Below are positions 8,962 through 16,947 of a DNA stretch of 49,975 nucleotides, in pieces. Location of the stretch: contig CAVALG010000032.1 of NCBI GenBank assembly GCA_963589585.1, positions 1-49,975 of the forward strand. The letters run 5' to 3'. How positions within the stretch are numbered: position 1 is the stretch's first letter; each line of letters starts with the position of its first letter. The DNA comes from CAVALG01 sp963589585 (GTDB lineage: Bacteria; Bacillota; Clostridia; Oscillospirales; Acutalibacteraceae). A program made the position numbers and the translations under genes. Below the pieces are notes generated by a model. It did not search any database, had not been told where the DNA came from, and saw only the letters and a list, made by a program, of their open reading frames with translations.

Positions 8962-10008
8962 TTAAAACAGCGTAATTATATCCTTTACACTTATAACCGC
9001 GGCAAACAGCAGCAATGCAATAAGCCCCACGGCGTGTATAACCTTTTCGTACTTAGGCGGCACGGGTTTTCTGAATATTATTTCTATTAAAATAAACAGG
9101 GCGCGGCTGCCGTCAAGCGCAGGTATCGGCAACATATTAAATATGCCGAGGTTTATGGTTATAAGCGCGATTATGGGCAGGAAATTCATTATTCCGAACT
9201 TTGCGGCGGTACTCATTGCCGCCGTAACTCCTACAGGGCCCGATATTGCCGAAATGCCGTATCTGCCGCAAATAAGGTCGATAAGCGAACGCCACACCAC
9301 CGCCCCGAACGACAGGGTCGTTTTGAAGGACTGTTTTATAAAATTACCAAAACTGTTTTTATACCCGTAAACCTTAAAATCAAGGGTTAGGTATGTTATA
9401 TCATTATCGGTCTGTGTTGCAAAGCGGACATCTTTAAGTTCAACTTCCTTACCGTCACGATTAACCAATATATCTATCTTTCCGTCGTCCTTATTTGTAA
9501 AGGCGTAACTTAAATCGTAATAGGTATATATCTTTCTGCCGTCAATCTCTAAGATTTCATCTTTTACCCTAAGCCCGTAATTACAGCTTACCGCATTTTC
9601 GTCAAACTGCGCCACAATATTGCTTGCGTACATCTTTTGCGGAATAAGTGTTATCATTACTATGATAAACCCGAGTAAAAGGTTGAAAAACGCGCCTGCA
9701 ACTATTATTATAAGGCGTTTCCAGGCACGGGCATTGCAAAACGCTCGTGGGTCGGAACTTGTTTCATCCTCGCCCTCCATTGCGCAATATCCGCCGAATG
9801 GCAGTATGCGCACGGCATAAAGCGTTTCTTTGCCCTGCTTTTTAAATATTGCCGGACCGAAGCCTATTGAGTATTCATTGACCCTGACGCCCGTAAGTTT
9901 TGCGGCGATAAAATGCCCGAACTCGTGTATTGCTATCATTACAAGAAACGCAAGGATAGCAACGGCGATAGGCCAGGCTGTACTCCAGATGTTTGATATT
10001 ACTGACAT
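8962..10008 (-). CDS. rseP: RIP metalloprotease RseP (site-2 protease, M50)
   Basis: An intramembrane zinc protease that cuts within membrane helices of anti-sigma factors or signal peptides. Zinc ligands are in HEFGH (around residues 25-29, in the first helix) and the NMLPIPALDGSR motif (near 297), the second conserved M50 motif. A PDZ domain lies between (about 120-200, containing VKDEILEIDGRKIY). Four transmembrane segments are visible. Start: ATG with GGGGG upstream. It is located between dxr and ispG, the standard arrangement in Firmicutes; its substrates here are not identifiable. Confidence 0.95.
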   Translation of the reverse strand: MSVISNIWSTAWPIAVAILAFLVMIAIHEFGHFIAAKLTGVRVNEYSIGFGPAIFKKQGKETLYAVRILPFGGYCAMEGEDETSSDPRAFCNARAWKRLIIIVAGAFFNLLLGFIIVMITLIPQKMYASNIVAQFDENAVSCNYGLRVKDEILEIDGRKIYTYYDLSYAFTNKDDGKIDILVNRDGKEVELKDVRFATQTDNDITYLTLDFKVYGYKNSFGNFIKQSFKTTLSFGAVVWRSLIDLICGRYGISAISGPVGVTAAMSTAAKFGIMNFLPIIALITINLGIFNMLPIPALDGSRALFILIEIIFRKPVPPKYEKVIHAVGLIALLLFAAVISVKDIITLF

Positions 10009-10042
10009 AAAGGTTTCCCCCTACGGCTGCAAAATTGCAAGC

Positions 10043-11206
10043 CTAAACATTTGCATAAACATACTCTCGCGCCGCTGCGTCTGCATCCAACACATCGCCA
10101 AGCGTGAAATTACCCGTTCTTTTTTCGGCATCGGCTGCTCCCTTTGCCAATTCGGCAATCTTTAAAAACGGCAGTTTACCTTTTAAAAACAGGGCTACCG
10201 CCGCTTCGTTCGCGCCGTTCACGGCACAGGGTTTAAGCCCACCCTGCCTTACGGCGTCGGTACATACTTTAAGCGCGCCGAAAACCTCGGTATCGGGTTT
10301 ATGAAAAGTCAGCATTCCGATATCGGTAAGGCTAAGCCGTTTTTCGGAACACGGAATCCTTTCGGGATAGGTTAAGGCATACTGTATAGGCAGTTTCATA
10401 TCGGGTGTGCCGAGCTGAGCGATAACCGCACCGTCAGCCAATTCTATTGCCGAATGAATGATGCTTTGGCGGTGAACCACAACCTCAACATCATCGGCGG
10501 TTACGCCGAAAAGGAAAATCGCCTCTATGACCTCAAACCCCTTATTCATAAGTGTAGCCGAATCTATGGTTATTTTTGCACCCATATCCCAATTTGGGTG
10601 TTTAAGTGCGTCGGCAGGCGTAACATTTTGCAGTTCGGCGCGTGTTTTGCCGAAAAACGGTCCGCCCGACGCGGTTAAGATTATCTTTTTTACCGAACCT
10701 TCGGGCACGCCCTGCATAGACTGAAAGATTGCCGAATGTTCACTGTCAACCGGGTAAATTTTAACTCCGTTTCGGGCAGCAGCGGCGTTTACAATCGGTC
10801 CTGCCGTTACAAGCGTTTCCTTATTTGCAAGGGCTATATCTTTTTTAGCGTTAATTGCGGCAAGGGTGGGTTTAAGCCCTGCGATACCTACAATTGCGCT
10901 TACCACGGTATCTGCCGACGGTTCGGCAGCTGCTGTAATAACGCCCTCCTCGCCCGACAGAACGCGGATATCGGTATCGGCAAGCCGTGTTTTCACATCT
11001 GCCGCGGCTGTTTCGTCAGACACAGCAACAATGCGAGGTTTAACGAGCCTTGCCTGATTTTCAAGCAATTCGGGACGGCTGCCCGACGCTGCAAGAGCCG
11101 AAACCTTTATGCCGAGCCGCGCGGCAACCTCAATGGTCTGGGTGCCGATAGAACCGGTAGAGCCCAAAACCGAAATACATTTATTCAACCTGTTCACTTC
11201 TATCAT
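10043..11206 (-). CDS. dxr: 1-deoxy-D-xylulose 5-phosphate reductoisomerase
   Basis: The first committed enzyme of the MEP pathway: it converts DXP to MEP using NADPH and a divalent metal. The NADPH-binding motif GSTGSIGTQT is at residues 15-24. Metal- and substrate-binding segments DSEHSAIFQ and ASGGPFFG are present, and the length (387) is normal. The gene starts 2 bp after the cdsA stop codon, so translation is probably coupled. The exact start is uncertain because the ATG at 11206 has no clear ribosome site; GTG or TTG codons four to seven codons later are alternatives. Confidence 0.97.
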   Translation of the reverse strand: MIEVNRLNKCISVLGSTGSIGTQTIEVAARLGIKVSALAASGSRPELLENQARLVKPRIVAVSDETAAADVKTRLADTDIRVLSGEEGVITAAAEPSADTVVSAIVGIAGLKPTLAAINAKKDIALANKETLVTAGPIVNAAAARNGVKIYPVDSEHSAIFQSMQGVPEGSVKKIILTASGGPFFGKTRAELQNVTPADALKHPNWDMGAKITIDSATLMNKGFEVIEAIFLFGVTADDVEVVVHRQSIIHSAIELADGAVIAQLGTPDMKLPIQYALTYPERIPCSEKRLSLTDIGMLTFHKPDTEVFGALKVCTDAVRQGGLKPCAVNGANEAAVALFLKGKLPFLKIAELAKGAADAEKRTGNFTLGDVLDADAAAREYVYANV

Positions 11207-11208
11207 AT

Positions 11209-12027
11209 TTACTTAACTATATCTATTATTCTGCTGAGCGACCAAAAACATGGCGCAATTAACATAATACTGTCAAAACGGTCAAGCACGCCGCCGTGAC
11301 CGGGCATAATCTTACCGTAGTCCTTTATTCCCGTTTTGCGTTTTATAAACGAGGCGATAAGGTCGCCCATCATACCGAGTACGGCAAAGAAGGGAGTTAT
11401 AACCGCTATAAGCCACAATTTTGCGTGAACGGCCGAAACGGCAGAGTTGTAAATTGCGCCTATTGCAACCGCTATACCCGTTGCTATAACGACGCCGCCG
11501 ACAGCGCCCTCCCATGTTTTTTTAGGGCTTAACACGGGCGCCATTTTATGTTTGCCGAAGAACACGCCCGTAAAATACGCGCCTGTATCGCACCCCCAGG
11601 CAAAAGCACAGGTGAGCAAAAAGTAGATAAGCCCTTTATTTATAAGCATTGCAAGAGTTGAAAGTGCGAATGTGGTGAACACGGGCAGGCAGAATGCGGC
11701 GCACATTTCAAGCGGTTCGGTACTTTTATAACAAAACAGAGTAATTATTACCGTTGCTACGCCGAACAGGACATTCATATGCATAGAGTCTACGCCGATT
11801 TTTGAGCCGTATTCATAAACAAAGGGTGCGGCGGCGGCATATATTGCGGCAGCCGTAAGCAGGACGCGGTTTTTTACAAGTCCCGTTGTTTTAAGCGCTT
11901 CAAACACCGCAACCACCGCAAGCGCCGCCAAAAATACCGTTACCACAATAGGGTAGTATCCGCCTGCATACAGCACGCCTGCCAGCAGCAGGAGCGCAAC
12001 CAAAGCCGAAATTATTCTTGTTTTCAT
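11209..12027 (-). CDS. cdsA: Phosphatidate cytidylyltransferase
   Basis: Makes CDP-diacylglycerol from phosphatidate and CTP, the branch point of phospholipid synthesis; an integral membrane enzyme with about eight hydrophobic segments. The C-terminal signature is complete: SFIKRKTGIKDYG followed by PGHGGVLDRFDS. SPKKTWEGAVGG is also present. The start is set at the ATG at 12027 because GGAGG lies seven bases upstream. A longer in-frame ORF would begin inside uppS with a basic, non-family N terminus. It is 272 residues, as usual for CdsA. Confidence 0.95.
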   Translation of the reverse strand: MKTRIISALVALLLLAGVLYAGGYYPIVVTVFLAALAVVAVFEALKTTGLVKNRVLLTAAAIYAAAAPFVYEYGSKIGVDSMHMNVLFGVATVIITLFCYKSTEPLEMCAAFCLPVFTTFALSTLAMLINKGLIYFLLTCAFAWGCDTGAYFTGVFFGKHKMAPVLSPKKTWEGAVGGVVIATGIAVAIGAIYNSAVSAVHAKLWLIAVITPFFAVLGMMGDLIASFIKRKTGIKDYGKIMPGHGGVLDRFDSIMLIAPCFWSLSRIIDIVK

Positions 12028-12064
12028 AATCTTCCTCCGAAAGCGGAAACATATGTGCCGCTTT

Positions 12065-12808
12065 TTAAACGCCGCCGAAACGGCGGTTCCTTTTATTAAA
12101 ATCATCTATCGCACGGTCAAGGTCGCGCGTGGAAAAATCGGGCCACAGGACATCAGAATACCAAAATTCCGAATATGCGGACTGCCATATAAGGAAGTTT
12201 GACAGGCGGAATTCTCCGCTCGGTCTTATTATAAAATCGGGGTCGGGCTGACCTGCGGTATAAATATTGTCACTTACCGTTTGCTCGGTTATATCATTGG
12301 TTGAGAGTTCGCCGCTGAGCGCACGCTCGGTTATTTTTTTAACAGCGTGGACGATTTCATCCCTGCCGCCGTAATTAAGCGCCATATTAACCGTAAGCCC
12401 CGTAGCGGTTGCCGAGGTTTCCTCGGCGTGGTCGATAAGGCGATTAATATCATCATCAAGCGCGGCGCGCTCGCCTATAAATCTAAGGCCGATATTTTCG
12501 CTTTTGTACGCGTCAACATCGGAAAGGTAATCGCGCAGCAGTTTCATAATATTATCCACTTCCGCTTTGGGTCGTTTCCAATTCTCGGTTGAAAAGACAT
12601 AAACGGTTAAATACTTTACGCCGATTTTATTGCAGTACCTTGCTATTGTTTTAAAATTTTTAGCGCCTGCGGCGTGACCTGCCGAGCGCGGCAATCCGCG
12701 CCGCTTTGCCCACCTGCCGTTACCGTCCATTATTATGCCGATATGTTCAGGGATAACCCTTTCTGCAGGCAGTGCCGATTTTTTCTTTTTAAAAAACAAA
12801 TCTCTCAC
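12065..12808 (-). CDS. uppS: Isoprenyl transferase (undecaprenyl diphosphate synthase)
   Basis: Condenses farnesyl diphosphate with isopentenyl diphosphate to the C55 lipid carrier of cell-wall synthesis. The cis-prenyltransferase motifs are present: IIMDGNGRWAKRRG with catalytic Asp near residue 27, VKYLTVYVFSTENW, and RPSGEFRLSNFLIWQ. The end of the conserved core reads EFWYSDVLWPDF. The start appears to be GTG at 12808 with only a weak ribosome site. It lies 37 bp upstream of cdsA and 120 bp after frr; that 120-bp gap holds no recognisable gene. Confidence 0.95.
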   Translation of the reverse strand: MRDLFFKKKKSALPAERVIPEHIGIIMDGNGRWAKRRGLPRSAGHAAGAKNFKTIARYCNKIGVKYLTVYVFSTENWKRPKAEVDNIMKLLRDYLSDVDAYKSENIGLRFIGERAALDDDINRLIDHAEETSATATGLTVNMALNYGGRDEIVHAVKKITERALSGELSTNDITEQTVSDNIYTAGQPDPDFIIRPSGEFRLSNFLIWQSAYSEFWYSDVLWPDFSTRDLDRAIDDFNKRNRRFGGV

Positions 12809-12928
12809 TCTTTCAAAAGCCCACCGAACGGCATACGGGCGCAGAGAAACGCCGCACGGTCGGTGGGGAATAATACAAACAGTCCGATTCAGCCGCGTTT
12901 GAGGAAACTCCGCAAACCGGCAGAAAAA

Positions 12929-13483
12929 TCAGATTTCCATTATTTCTTTTTCTTTTGCAGATGTAAGGTTGTCGATTTCTTTACAGAAACGGTCGGTCAA
13001 ATTCTGCACCTTTTTTTCGCCGTTCTGCATATCGTCCTCGGTTATCTCGTTGTTCTTTTTCATAGCCTTTATTTTATCTATAGCGTCGCGGCGGATATTG
13101 CGGACATTGACCTTGCCGCCCTCGCTCATAGAATGAATTTCCTTAACAAGTTCTTTTCTGCGTTCCTCTGTAAGCGGGGGGAACGACAGGCGGATGACCT
13201 TACCGTCATTATTCGGATTAATGCCGATATCCGCTATGTTTATAGCCTTTTCAACAGCGTTTAAAAGGCTTGTATCCCAGGGCTGGATCATAATCGTGCG
13301 GCCGTCGGGCACCGAAATGGTTGCCACCTGCTGCACAGGGGTTGCCACACCGTAATAATCCACCGAAACTTTATCAAGAATTGAGGGATTTGCGCGTCCT
13401 GCGCGAACCGAGCCGAACTCTCTGTCCAGAGCCGCAACCGATTTATCCATTTTTTGCTCTGCGTTTTTAATAATGCTGTCCAT
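12929..13483 (-). CDS. frr: Ribosome-recycling factor
   Basis: Releases post-termination ribosomes together with EF-G. 184 residues, standard length. The conserved core FGSVRAGRANPSILDKV and the segment IRRDAIDKIKAMKK are diagnostic. Start: ATG at 13483 with ACGGAGG upstream. It follows pyrH by 26 bp, the near-universal pyrH-frr pairing; rpsB and tsf, which often precede pyrH, are not in front of it here. Confidence 0.97.
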   Translation of the reverse strand: MDSIIKNAEQKMDKSVAALDREFGSVRAGRANPSILDKVSVDYYGVATPVQQVATISVPDGRTIMIQPWDTSLLNAVEKAINIADIGINPNNDGKVIRLSFPPLTEERRKELVKEIHSMSEGGKVNVRNIRRDAIDKIKAMKKNNEITEDDMQNGEKKVQNLTDRFCKEIDNLTSAKEKEIMEI

Positions 13484-13509
13484 AAATTTACCTCCGTAAT
13501 AAATAGGGT

Positions 13510-14217
13510 TTATTTGCTTACAACAGTGCCGACCTTTTCGCCGCAGGCAGCCCTGTATATATTTTCGGGATCGTCAAGGTTGAACACCAGAATATCAATA
13601 CCGTTATCCATACACAGCGAGGCAGCGGTGCTGTCCATAACCTTTAACTCTTTATCCAACACCTCGTGATATGTAAGGTGGTCGTATTTTTTAGCGTCGG
13701 GATATTTATTCGGGTCTTTGTCATAAACACCGTCAACATTTGTTGCTTTAAAAATAATATCGGCATTTATTTCGGCGGCTCTTAAAGCGGCGCCCGTATC
13801 GGTTGAGAAGAAGGGATTTCCCGTTCCGCATCCGAAAACGGTCACACGGCCTTTTTCAAGATGCCTTACCGCACGGTTCCTTATATAAGGCTCGGCAATC
13901 TGCGGCATGCTTATACCCGTTTGCACCCTTGAAGTTACGCCCATTTGCTCAAGCGTATCGGCAACTGCAAGGGCGTTTATTGCGGTTGCAAGCATTCCCA
14001 TATGGTCGGCACGGGTACGGTCCATATTTCCGCTGCTGCGCCCTCTCCAGAAATTGCCGCCGCCTACAACTATACCTATTTGCAAGCCTTCGTCAACACA
14101 TTTTTTAATGCTTTTGCAGATTTTTTCAATCGTGTCAAAGTCAAGTCCGCTTTCCTTACCGCCTGCAAGCGCTTCACCGCTTAACTTCAACAGTATCCTT
14201 TTATATGCTAATGCCAT
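13510..14217 (-). CDS. pyrH: UMP kinase
   Basis: Phosphorylates UMP to UDP; an amino-acid-kinase-fold hexamer usually regulated by GTP and UTP. The N terminus KRILLKLSGEALAGG and the segment GIVVGGGNFWRG are diagnostic. The start is placed at the ATG at 14217 (235 residues) with GGGGTG upstream. An ORF extension of 15 codons upstream has no ribosome site and no family resemblance. It is the first gene of the eight-gene operon. Its 5' leader starts with a small hairpin (14242-14258). Confidence 0.96.
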   Translation of the reverse strand: MALAYKRILLKLSGEALAGGKESGLDFDTIEKICKSIKKCVDEGLQIGIVVGGGNFWRGRSSGNMDRTRADHMGMLATAINALAVADTLEQMGVTSRVQTGISMPQIAEPYIRNRAVRHLEKGRVTVFGCGTGNPFFSTDTGAALRAAEINADIIFKATNVDGVYDKDPNKYPDAKKYDHLTYHEVLDKELKVMDSTAASLCMDNGIDILVFNLDDPENIYRAACGEKVGTVVSK

Positions 14218-14241
14218 AAACGCACCCCGTTTCTTAAAATC

Positions 14242-14258
14242 GTGACGGGCATCGTCAC
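14242..14258 (-). other. 5'-terminal hairpin of the pyrH operon mRNA
   Basis: The arms GTGACG (14242-14247) and CGTCAC (14253-14258) with a 5-base loop sit at about +2 to +18 of the transcript predicted from the promoter at 14267-14295. A 5' stem like this may protect the mRNA; that is inference. Confidence 0.5.
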
Positions 14259-14266
14259 ACATTTAT

Positions 14267-14295
14267 ATATTACAATACCGCGCCCGTAAAGTCAA
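14267..14295 (-). promoter_or_regulatory. Promoter of the pyrH-frr-uppS-cdsA-dxr-rseP-ispG-polC operon
   Basis: On the minus strand, TTGACT (14290-14295) and TAATAT (14267-14272) are 17 bp apart, 50 bp before the pyrH start. No terminator is seen before 3395. Confidence 0.75.
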
Positions 14296-14346
14296 ATAAA
14301 AAATCGCACCGGCGCTCGTTTTGGGAGCATAATTTACAAAAGACAA

Positions 14347-14375
14347 ACCCCGTACTCCGATATAGAGTACGGGGT
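14347..14375 (-). terminator. Terminator after the barstar gene
   Basis: A perfect 11-bp stem (arms 14347-14357 and 14365-14375, ACCCCGTACTC and complement). A T-rich stretch (TTTGTCTTTTG) follows on the minus strand. It lies 13 bases after the barstar stop codon. Confidence 0.85.
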
Positions 14376-14387
14376 GGGCATACCGTA

Positions 14388-14681
14388 TCAGTTTTTTATT
14401 TCGTAGCTGAATTTCCAGCCGTTTTTTTCACGGTCCTTAAGAGTTCTGTCAAGTATCCTATGCAAATGCTCCAATTCCGGCTTGACCTCATCAGACAGTG
14501 TATTCTCGCCGATTACCGTTACTTTGTTTGCGTTGCAATCGGTTCTCATCAGATCCCAAAACGCACTCCAATTCTTGCCGTACCAAACAGGGAAATCAAA
14601 TGCTATCCTTATTTTTTCATGGAGTTCCCACCAGTCTTTACAACCGGTTAAATCAAGCGTTATTTTCTTTTCTTTTTTCAT
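14388..14681 (-). CDS. Barstar family RNase inhibitor (immunity protein)
   Basis: A 97-residue cytoplasmic inhibitor that binds and blocks barnase-type RNases. It shows the barstar pattern: a beta strand ITLDLTGCKDWWELHEKI, then FPVWYGKNWSAFWDLM, which matches the helix-loop that plugs the RNase active site. The C-terminal strand is GWKFSYEI. It starts 11 bp after the end of the barnase-like gene and shares its transcription unit, which is the expected toxin-immunity order. Because the toxin frame is broken, the immunity gene is the only clearly intact member of the pair. Confidence 0.92.
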   Translation of the reverse strand: MKKEKKITLDLTGCKDWWELHEKIRIAFDFPVWYGKNWSAFWDLMRTDCNANKVTVIGENTLSDEVKPELEHLHRILDRTLKDREKNGWKFSYEIKN

Positions 14682-14692
14682 TACTGCATCTC

Positions 14693-15293
14693 CTATACTA
14701 TTTCGTAAAATGTTTCATAATGGTCATATGTAACAAATACAAGCCCGTCATTTGACCAAACAACCCTGTGCCTGTTTCTTCGACCGGGTGTATAATTTAT
14801 ATCTGCTTCATACCATATTCGTCCGCTTCCTTGAGGCAAACGATCATCATCATTATTATATTCCCCACAGGTTAGCATCCGTCCGGGGGGCATATTTTGA
14901 GGGTCTATCCCCGTAGTTCCACCCCAATTTTTCAAGTTCTTCCACAGTTATATAGTACTTAGGCAGTATACCTAAATTTTTTAACCACCAGTCTGCACCA
15001 TTGTCACCATCTTTTGTTGCACCACCCGCTCTAATTGCCCGCATAGGAACAATTTCGCATCGGCAATTTATGTGTAGGGGAGGTTTAGAGCCGACTTTAT
15101 CATCCATATAATAAATTTTTCCCTTATGTTTTTTGCACTCACCGCAAATCCTATCTCCTGAATGGTTAATCCAACATTTGAAATTTTTACTCTGAATTGT
15201 TTGTGGATTAAAGGTATCCAAGGCGCCTTTTTCCTTCATAAATATGTCTGTTTCTTTAATGACATATCCGCACACCTTTTTGATATACAACAT
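14693..15293 (-). pseudogene. Barnase-like ribonuclease toxin with NCRC-type N-terminal domain, frame broken at a C6 tract
   Basis: Two overlapping frames together encode one 199-residue protein. The first runs from ATG 15293 (AGGAGTG upstream) and contains ICGECKKHKGKIYYMD...HINCRC, a cysteine pattern like the C-terminal part of phage Mu gpF/SPP1 gp7-type proteins. It then gives the start of a barnase domain (ADWWLKNLGILPKYYITVEE), ends out of frame and stops at 14856. The second frame supplies the barnase core: YEADINYTPGRRNRHR and TYDHYETFYEI, which retain the catalytic Glu, both Arg and the His of barnase. The frames join exactly if one C is removed from the CCCCCC run (14885-14890 on the plus strand as GGGGGG), giving APGRMLT. 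As written the toxin is truncated before its catalytic residues. It may be a sequencing error, an inactivating mutation or phase variation. Confidence 0.85.
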
Positions 15294-15412
15294 TTTTCAC
15301 TCCTAATTTTATGATGGAGGTATAAAGCCCCCTCACTAATAGGCGAAAAAACGGTACTTGTTGCATAGGTTGAGGCAACAAATCAAATAAGTTTACAGAT
15401 TGTTTACATATA

Positions 15413-15440
15413 ATTATATCACGCGTGAAATTTTTTTCAA
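15413..15440 (-). promoter_or_regulatory. Promoter of the barnase-barstar unit
   Basis: On the minus strand, TTGAAA (15435-15440) and TATAAT (15413-15418) are 16 bp apart. It is divergent from the hydrogenase-maturation promoter, whose -35 starts at 15460. Confidence 0.65.
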
Positions 15441-15459
15441 TACGGGTAAAATATAGTCC

Positions 15460-15488
15460 TTGAAACCTGTTATTAAATATGATATAAT
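15460..15488 (+). promoter_or_regulatory. Promoter of the hydrogenase-maturation operon
   Basis: TTGAAA (15460-15465) and TATAAT (15483-15488) are 17 bp apart, giving a leader of about 130 bases before the first gene. Confidence 0.8.
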
Positions 15489-15489
15489 T

Positions 15490-15601
15490 GCGATAATAAT
15501 ATTTATATGCCCAACCGAAAGGGTTACCTGACTGAAGGGCGCGGATAAATACACTCACTTTATTTATGTGGATTACTGCGCCCCAGCACGGGGCGTTTTT
15601 T
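15490..15601 (+). promoter_or_regulatory. Structured leader with mutually exclusive stems (attenuator or riboswitch-like)
   Basis: Three pairings compete. GCCC 15509-15512 can pair with GGGC 15537-15540, closing a domain that contains an AACC-GAAA-GGGTT hairpin. GGGCGC 15537-15542 can instead pair with GCGCCC 15578-15583, with an inner ATAAATA/TATTTAT stem (15545-15551 and 15561-15567). CGCCCC 15579-15584 can also pair with GGGGCG 15590-15595 followed by TTTTTT, an intrinsic terminator. This is the standard layout of a transcription-attenuating leader: the second pairing blocks the terminator and the first frees it. The ligand is unknown and I do not recognise a known riboswitch class. Confidence 0.6.
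15579..15601 (+). terminator. Terminator hairpin in the hyd leader
   Basis: A 6-bp all-GC stem (15579-15584 with 15590-15595) followed by six T residues, ending 24 bases before the start codon and just before the AAAGGAGG ribosome site. Confidence 0.75.
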
Positions 15602-15625
15602 ATATTTAAAGGAGGAAACACCGAT

Positions 15626-15883
15626 ATGCAAAAAAGAGTTGCCGTGATGGCAATAATTGTTGAAAAGAGCGACTCAGCCGAGCAGCTTAACGCGGCTTTG
15701 CACGAATACGGCGAATACATAATAGGCCGAATGGGGCTGCCTTACAAAACAAGAAACATCCACATTGTGTCTATTGCTTTGGACGCACCGCAGGACACCA
15801 TAGCGGCGCTTGCGGGAAAGCTCGGCAATATAGAAGGCGTAAGCGTTAAAACCGCATACTCTAATGTAGTTTATGATGAATAG
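15626..15883 (+). CDS. TM1266-type iron-only hydrogenase system putative regulator
   Basis: A small 85-residue ACT-like protein found next to [FeFe]-hydrogenase maturation genes. The sequence VAVMAIIVEKSDSAEQLNAALHEYGEYIIGRMGLP matches the family opening, including the conserved IIGRMG(L/I)P. It lacks a DNA-binding domain; the regulatory role is only a family label. The start is the ATG at 15626 with AAAGGAGG ten bases upstream. Its end overlaps the hydE start by 11 bp, so translation is likely coupled. It is the first gene after the leader described at 15490-15601. Confidence 0.85.
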   Translation: MQKRVAVMAIIVEKSDSAEQLNAALHEYGEYIIGRMGLPYKTRNIHIVSIALDAPQDTIAALAGKLGNIEGVSVKTAYSNVVYDE

Positions 15884-16925
15884 AGGAACGGAACTGCTCG
15901 ACAGATTGGAAATCGGCAAAAGCCTGACCGAAACGGAATATCGCGAGCTGATTGAGCTGCGAACACCCGAACTTGCCGCCGACGCGGCTTCACGCGCGGA
16001 TAAAACACGGCGAAAAATATACGGTACCGCCGTTTATGTGCGCGGACTGATTGAAGTAGGCAACTATTGCAAAAACGACTGTTTTTATTGCGGAATACGA
16101 AAATCAAATAACGCTTGCGACCGTTATCTTTTAAGCGAAGAACAGATACTTGCCTGCTGCAAAGACGGTTACTCTCTCGGTTTCAGGACCTTTGTATTGC
16201 AGGGGGGCGAGGGGATTATATCGGTTAAAAGCGTATGCCGAACCGTCAGAAAAATCAAAGAGCTTTACCCCAACTGCGCCGTTACGCTCTCGCTTGGGGA
16301 ATACCCGACCGAGGATTACGCCGAAATGAAAAAGGCAGGTGCGGACAGGTATCTTTTACGGCACGAAACCGCCGACCGTGAGCATTACGCCAAACTGCAT
16401 CCGAACGGTATGTCGTTTGACAACCGTATGCGCTGTCTGCGCGACCTTAAAGCCTTAGGATTTCAGGTAGGATGCGGATTTATGGTAGGCTCACCTTACC
16501 AAACCACCGACTGTTTGGCGAAAGACCTTAAATTTATTGAGGAATTTTCGCCCCAAATGTGCGGAATAGGGCCTTTCATACCGCAAAGCGACACACCGTT
16601 TGCGGATTTTCCTGCCGGAACGGCAGAACTTACAACCTACCTTTTATCGCTTATACGGCTTATTAAGCCCAATATACTGCTGCCGTCTACCACCGCGCTC
16701 GGCACGATTGACCCATTGGGACGGGAAAAAGGGATAAAGGCAGGCGCAAATGTTGTTATGCCCAATCTTTCACCCATTGCCGTAAGAAAAAAATACGCGC
16801 TTTACGATAATAAAATCTGCACGGGCGAAGAATCGGCAGAATGCAGAAATTGCCTTAACGCGCGGATGAAATCAATCGGTTATGAAATAGTGACCGACCG
16901 CGGCGACATTAAAACCGAAATTTAA
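15873..16925 (+). CDS. hydE: [FeFe]-hydrogenase H-cluster radical SAM maturase HydE
   Basis: A radical SAM enzyme acting with HydG and HydF to build the 2Fe subcluster of [FeFe] hydrogenase, in particular the dithiomethylamine bridge. The radical SAM cluster motif CKNDCFYC lies at about residues 66-73, followed by GIRKSN. The SAM-binding LQGGEG motif lies near 110. 350 residues, family length. The start may be the ATG at 15873 or the adjacent ATG at 15876, inside the end of the preceding gene. It is co-directional with hydG (22 bp downstream). Confidence 0.96.
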   Translation: MMNRGTELLDRLEIGKSLTETEYRELIELRTPELAADAASRADKTRRKIYGTAVYVRGLIEVGNYCKNDCFYCGIRKSNNACDRYLLSEEQILACCKDGYSLGFRTFVLQGGEGIISVKSVCRTVRKIKELYPNCAVTLSLGEYPTEDYAEMKKAGADRYLLRHETADREHYAKLHPNGMSFDNRMRCLRDLKALGFQVGCGFMVGSPYQTTDCLAKDLKFIEEFSPQMCGIGPFIPQSDTPFADFPAGTAELTTYLLSLIRLIKPNILLPSTTALGTIDPLGREKGIKAGANVVMPNLSPIAVRKKYALYDNKICTGEESAECRNCLNARMKSIGYEIVTDRGDIKTEI

Positions 16926-16947
16926 CAGAACGGAGATATCAATTATT

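Noticed and set aside
12809..12928. Possible extra gene or promoter in the frr-uppS gap
   Set aside because: The 120 bp contain no ORF with a ribosome site and no convincing promoter pair or terminator; it is treated as an intra-operon spacer.
15256..15720. Minus-strand ORF of 154 codons over the hyd leader
   Set aside because: It covers the hyd promoter, leader and the TM1266 gene in antisense; the TM1266 frame is clearly the real one.
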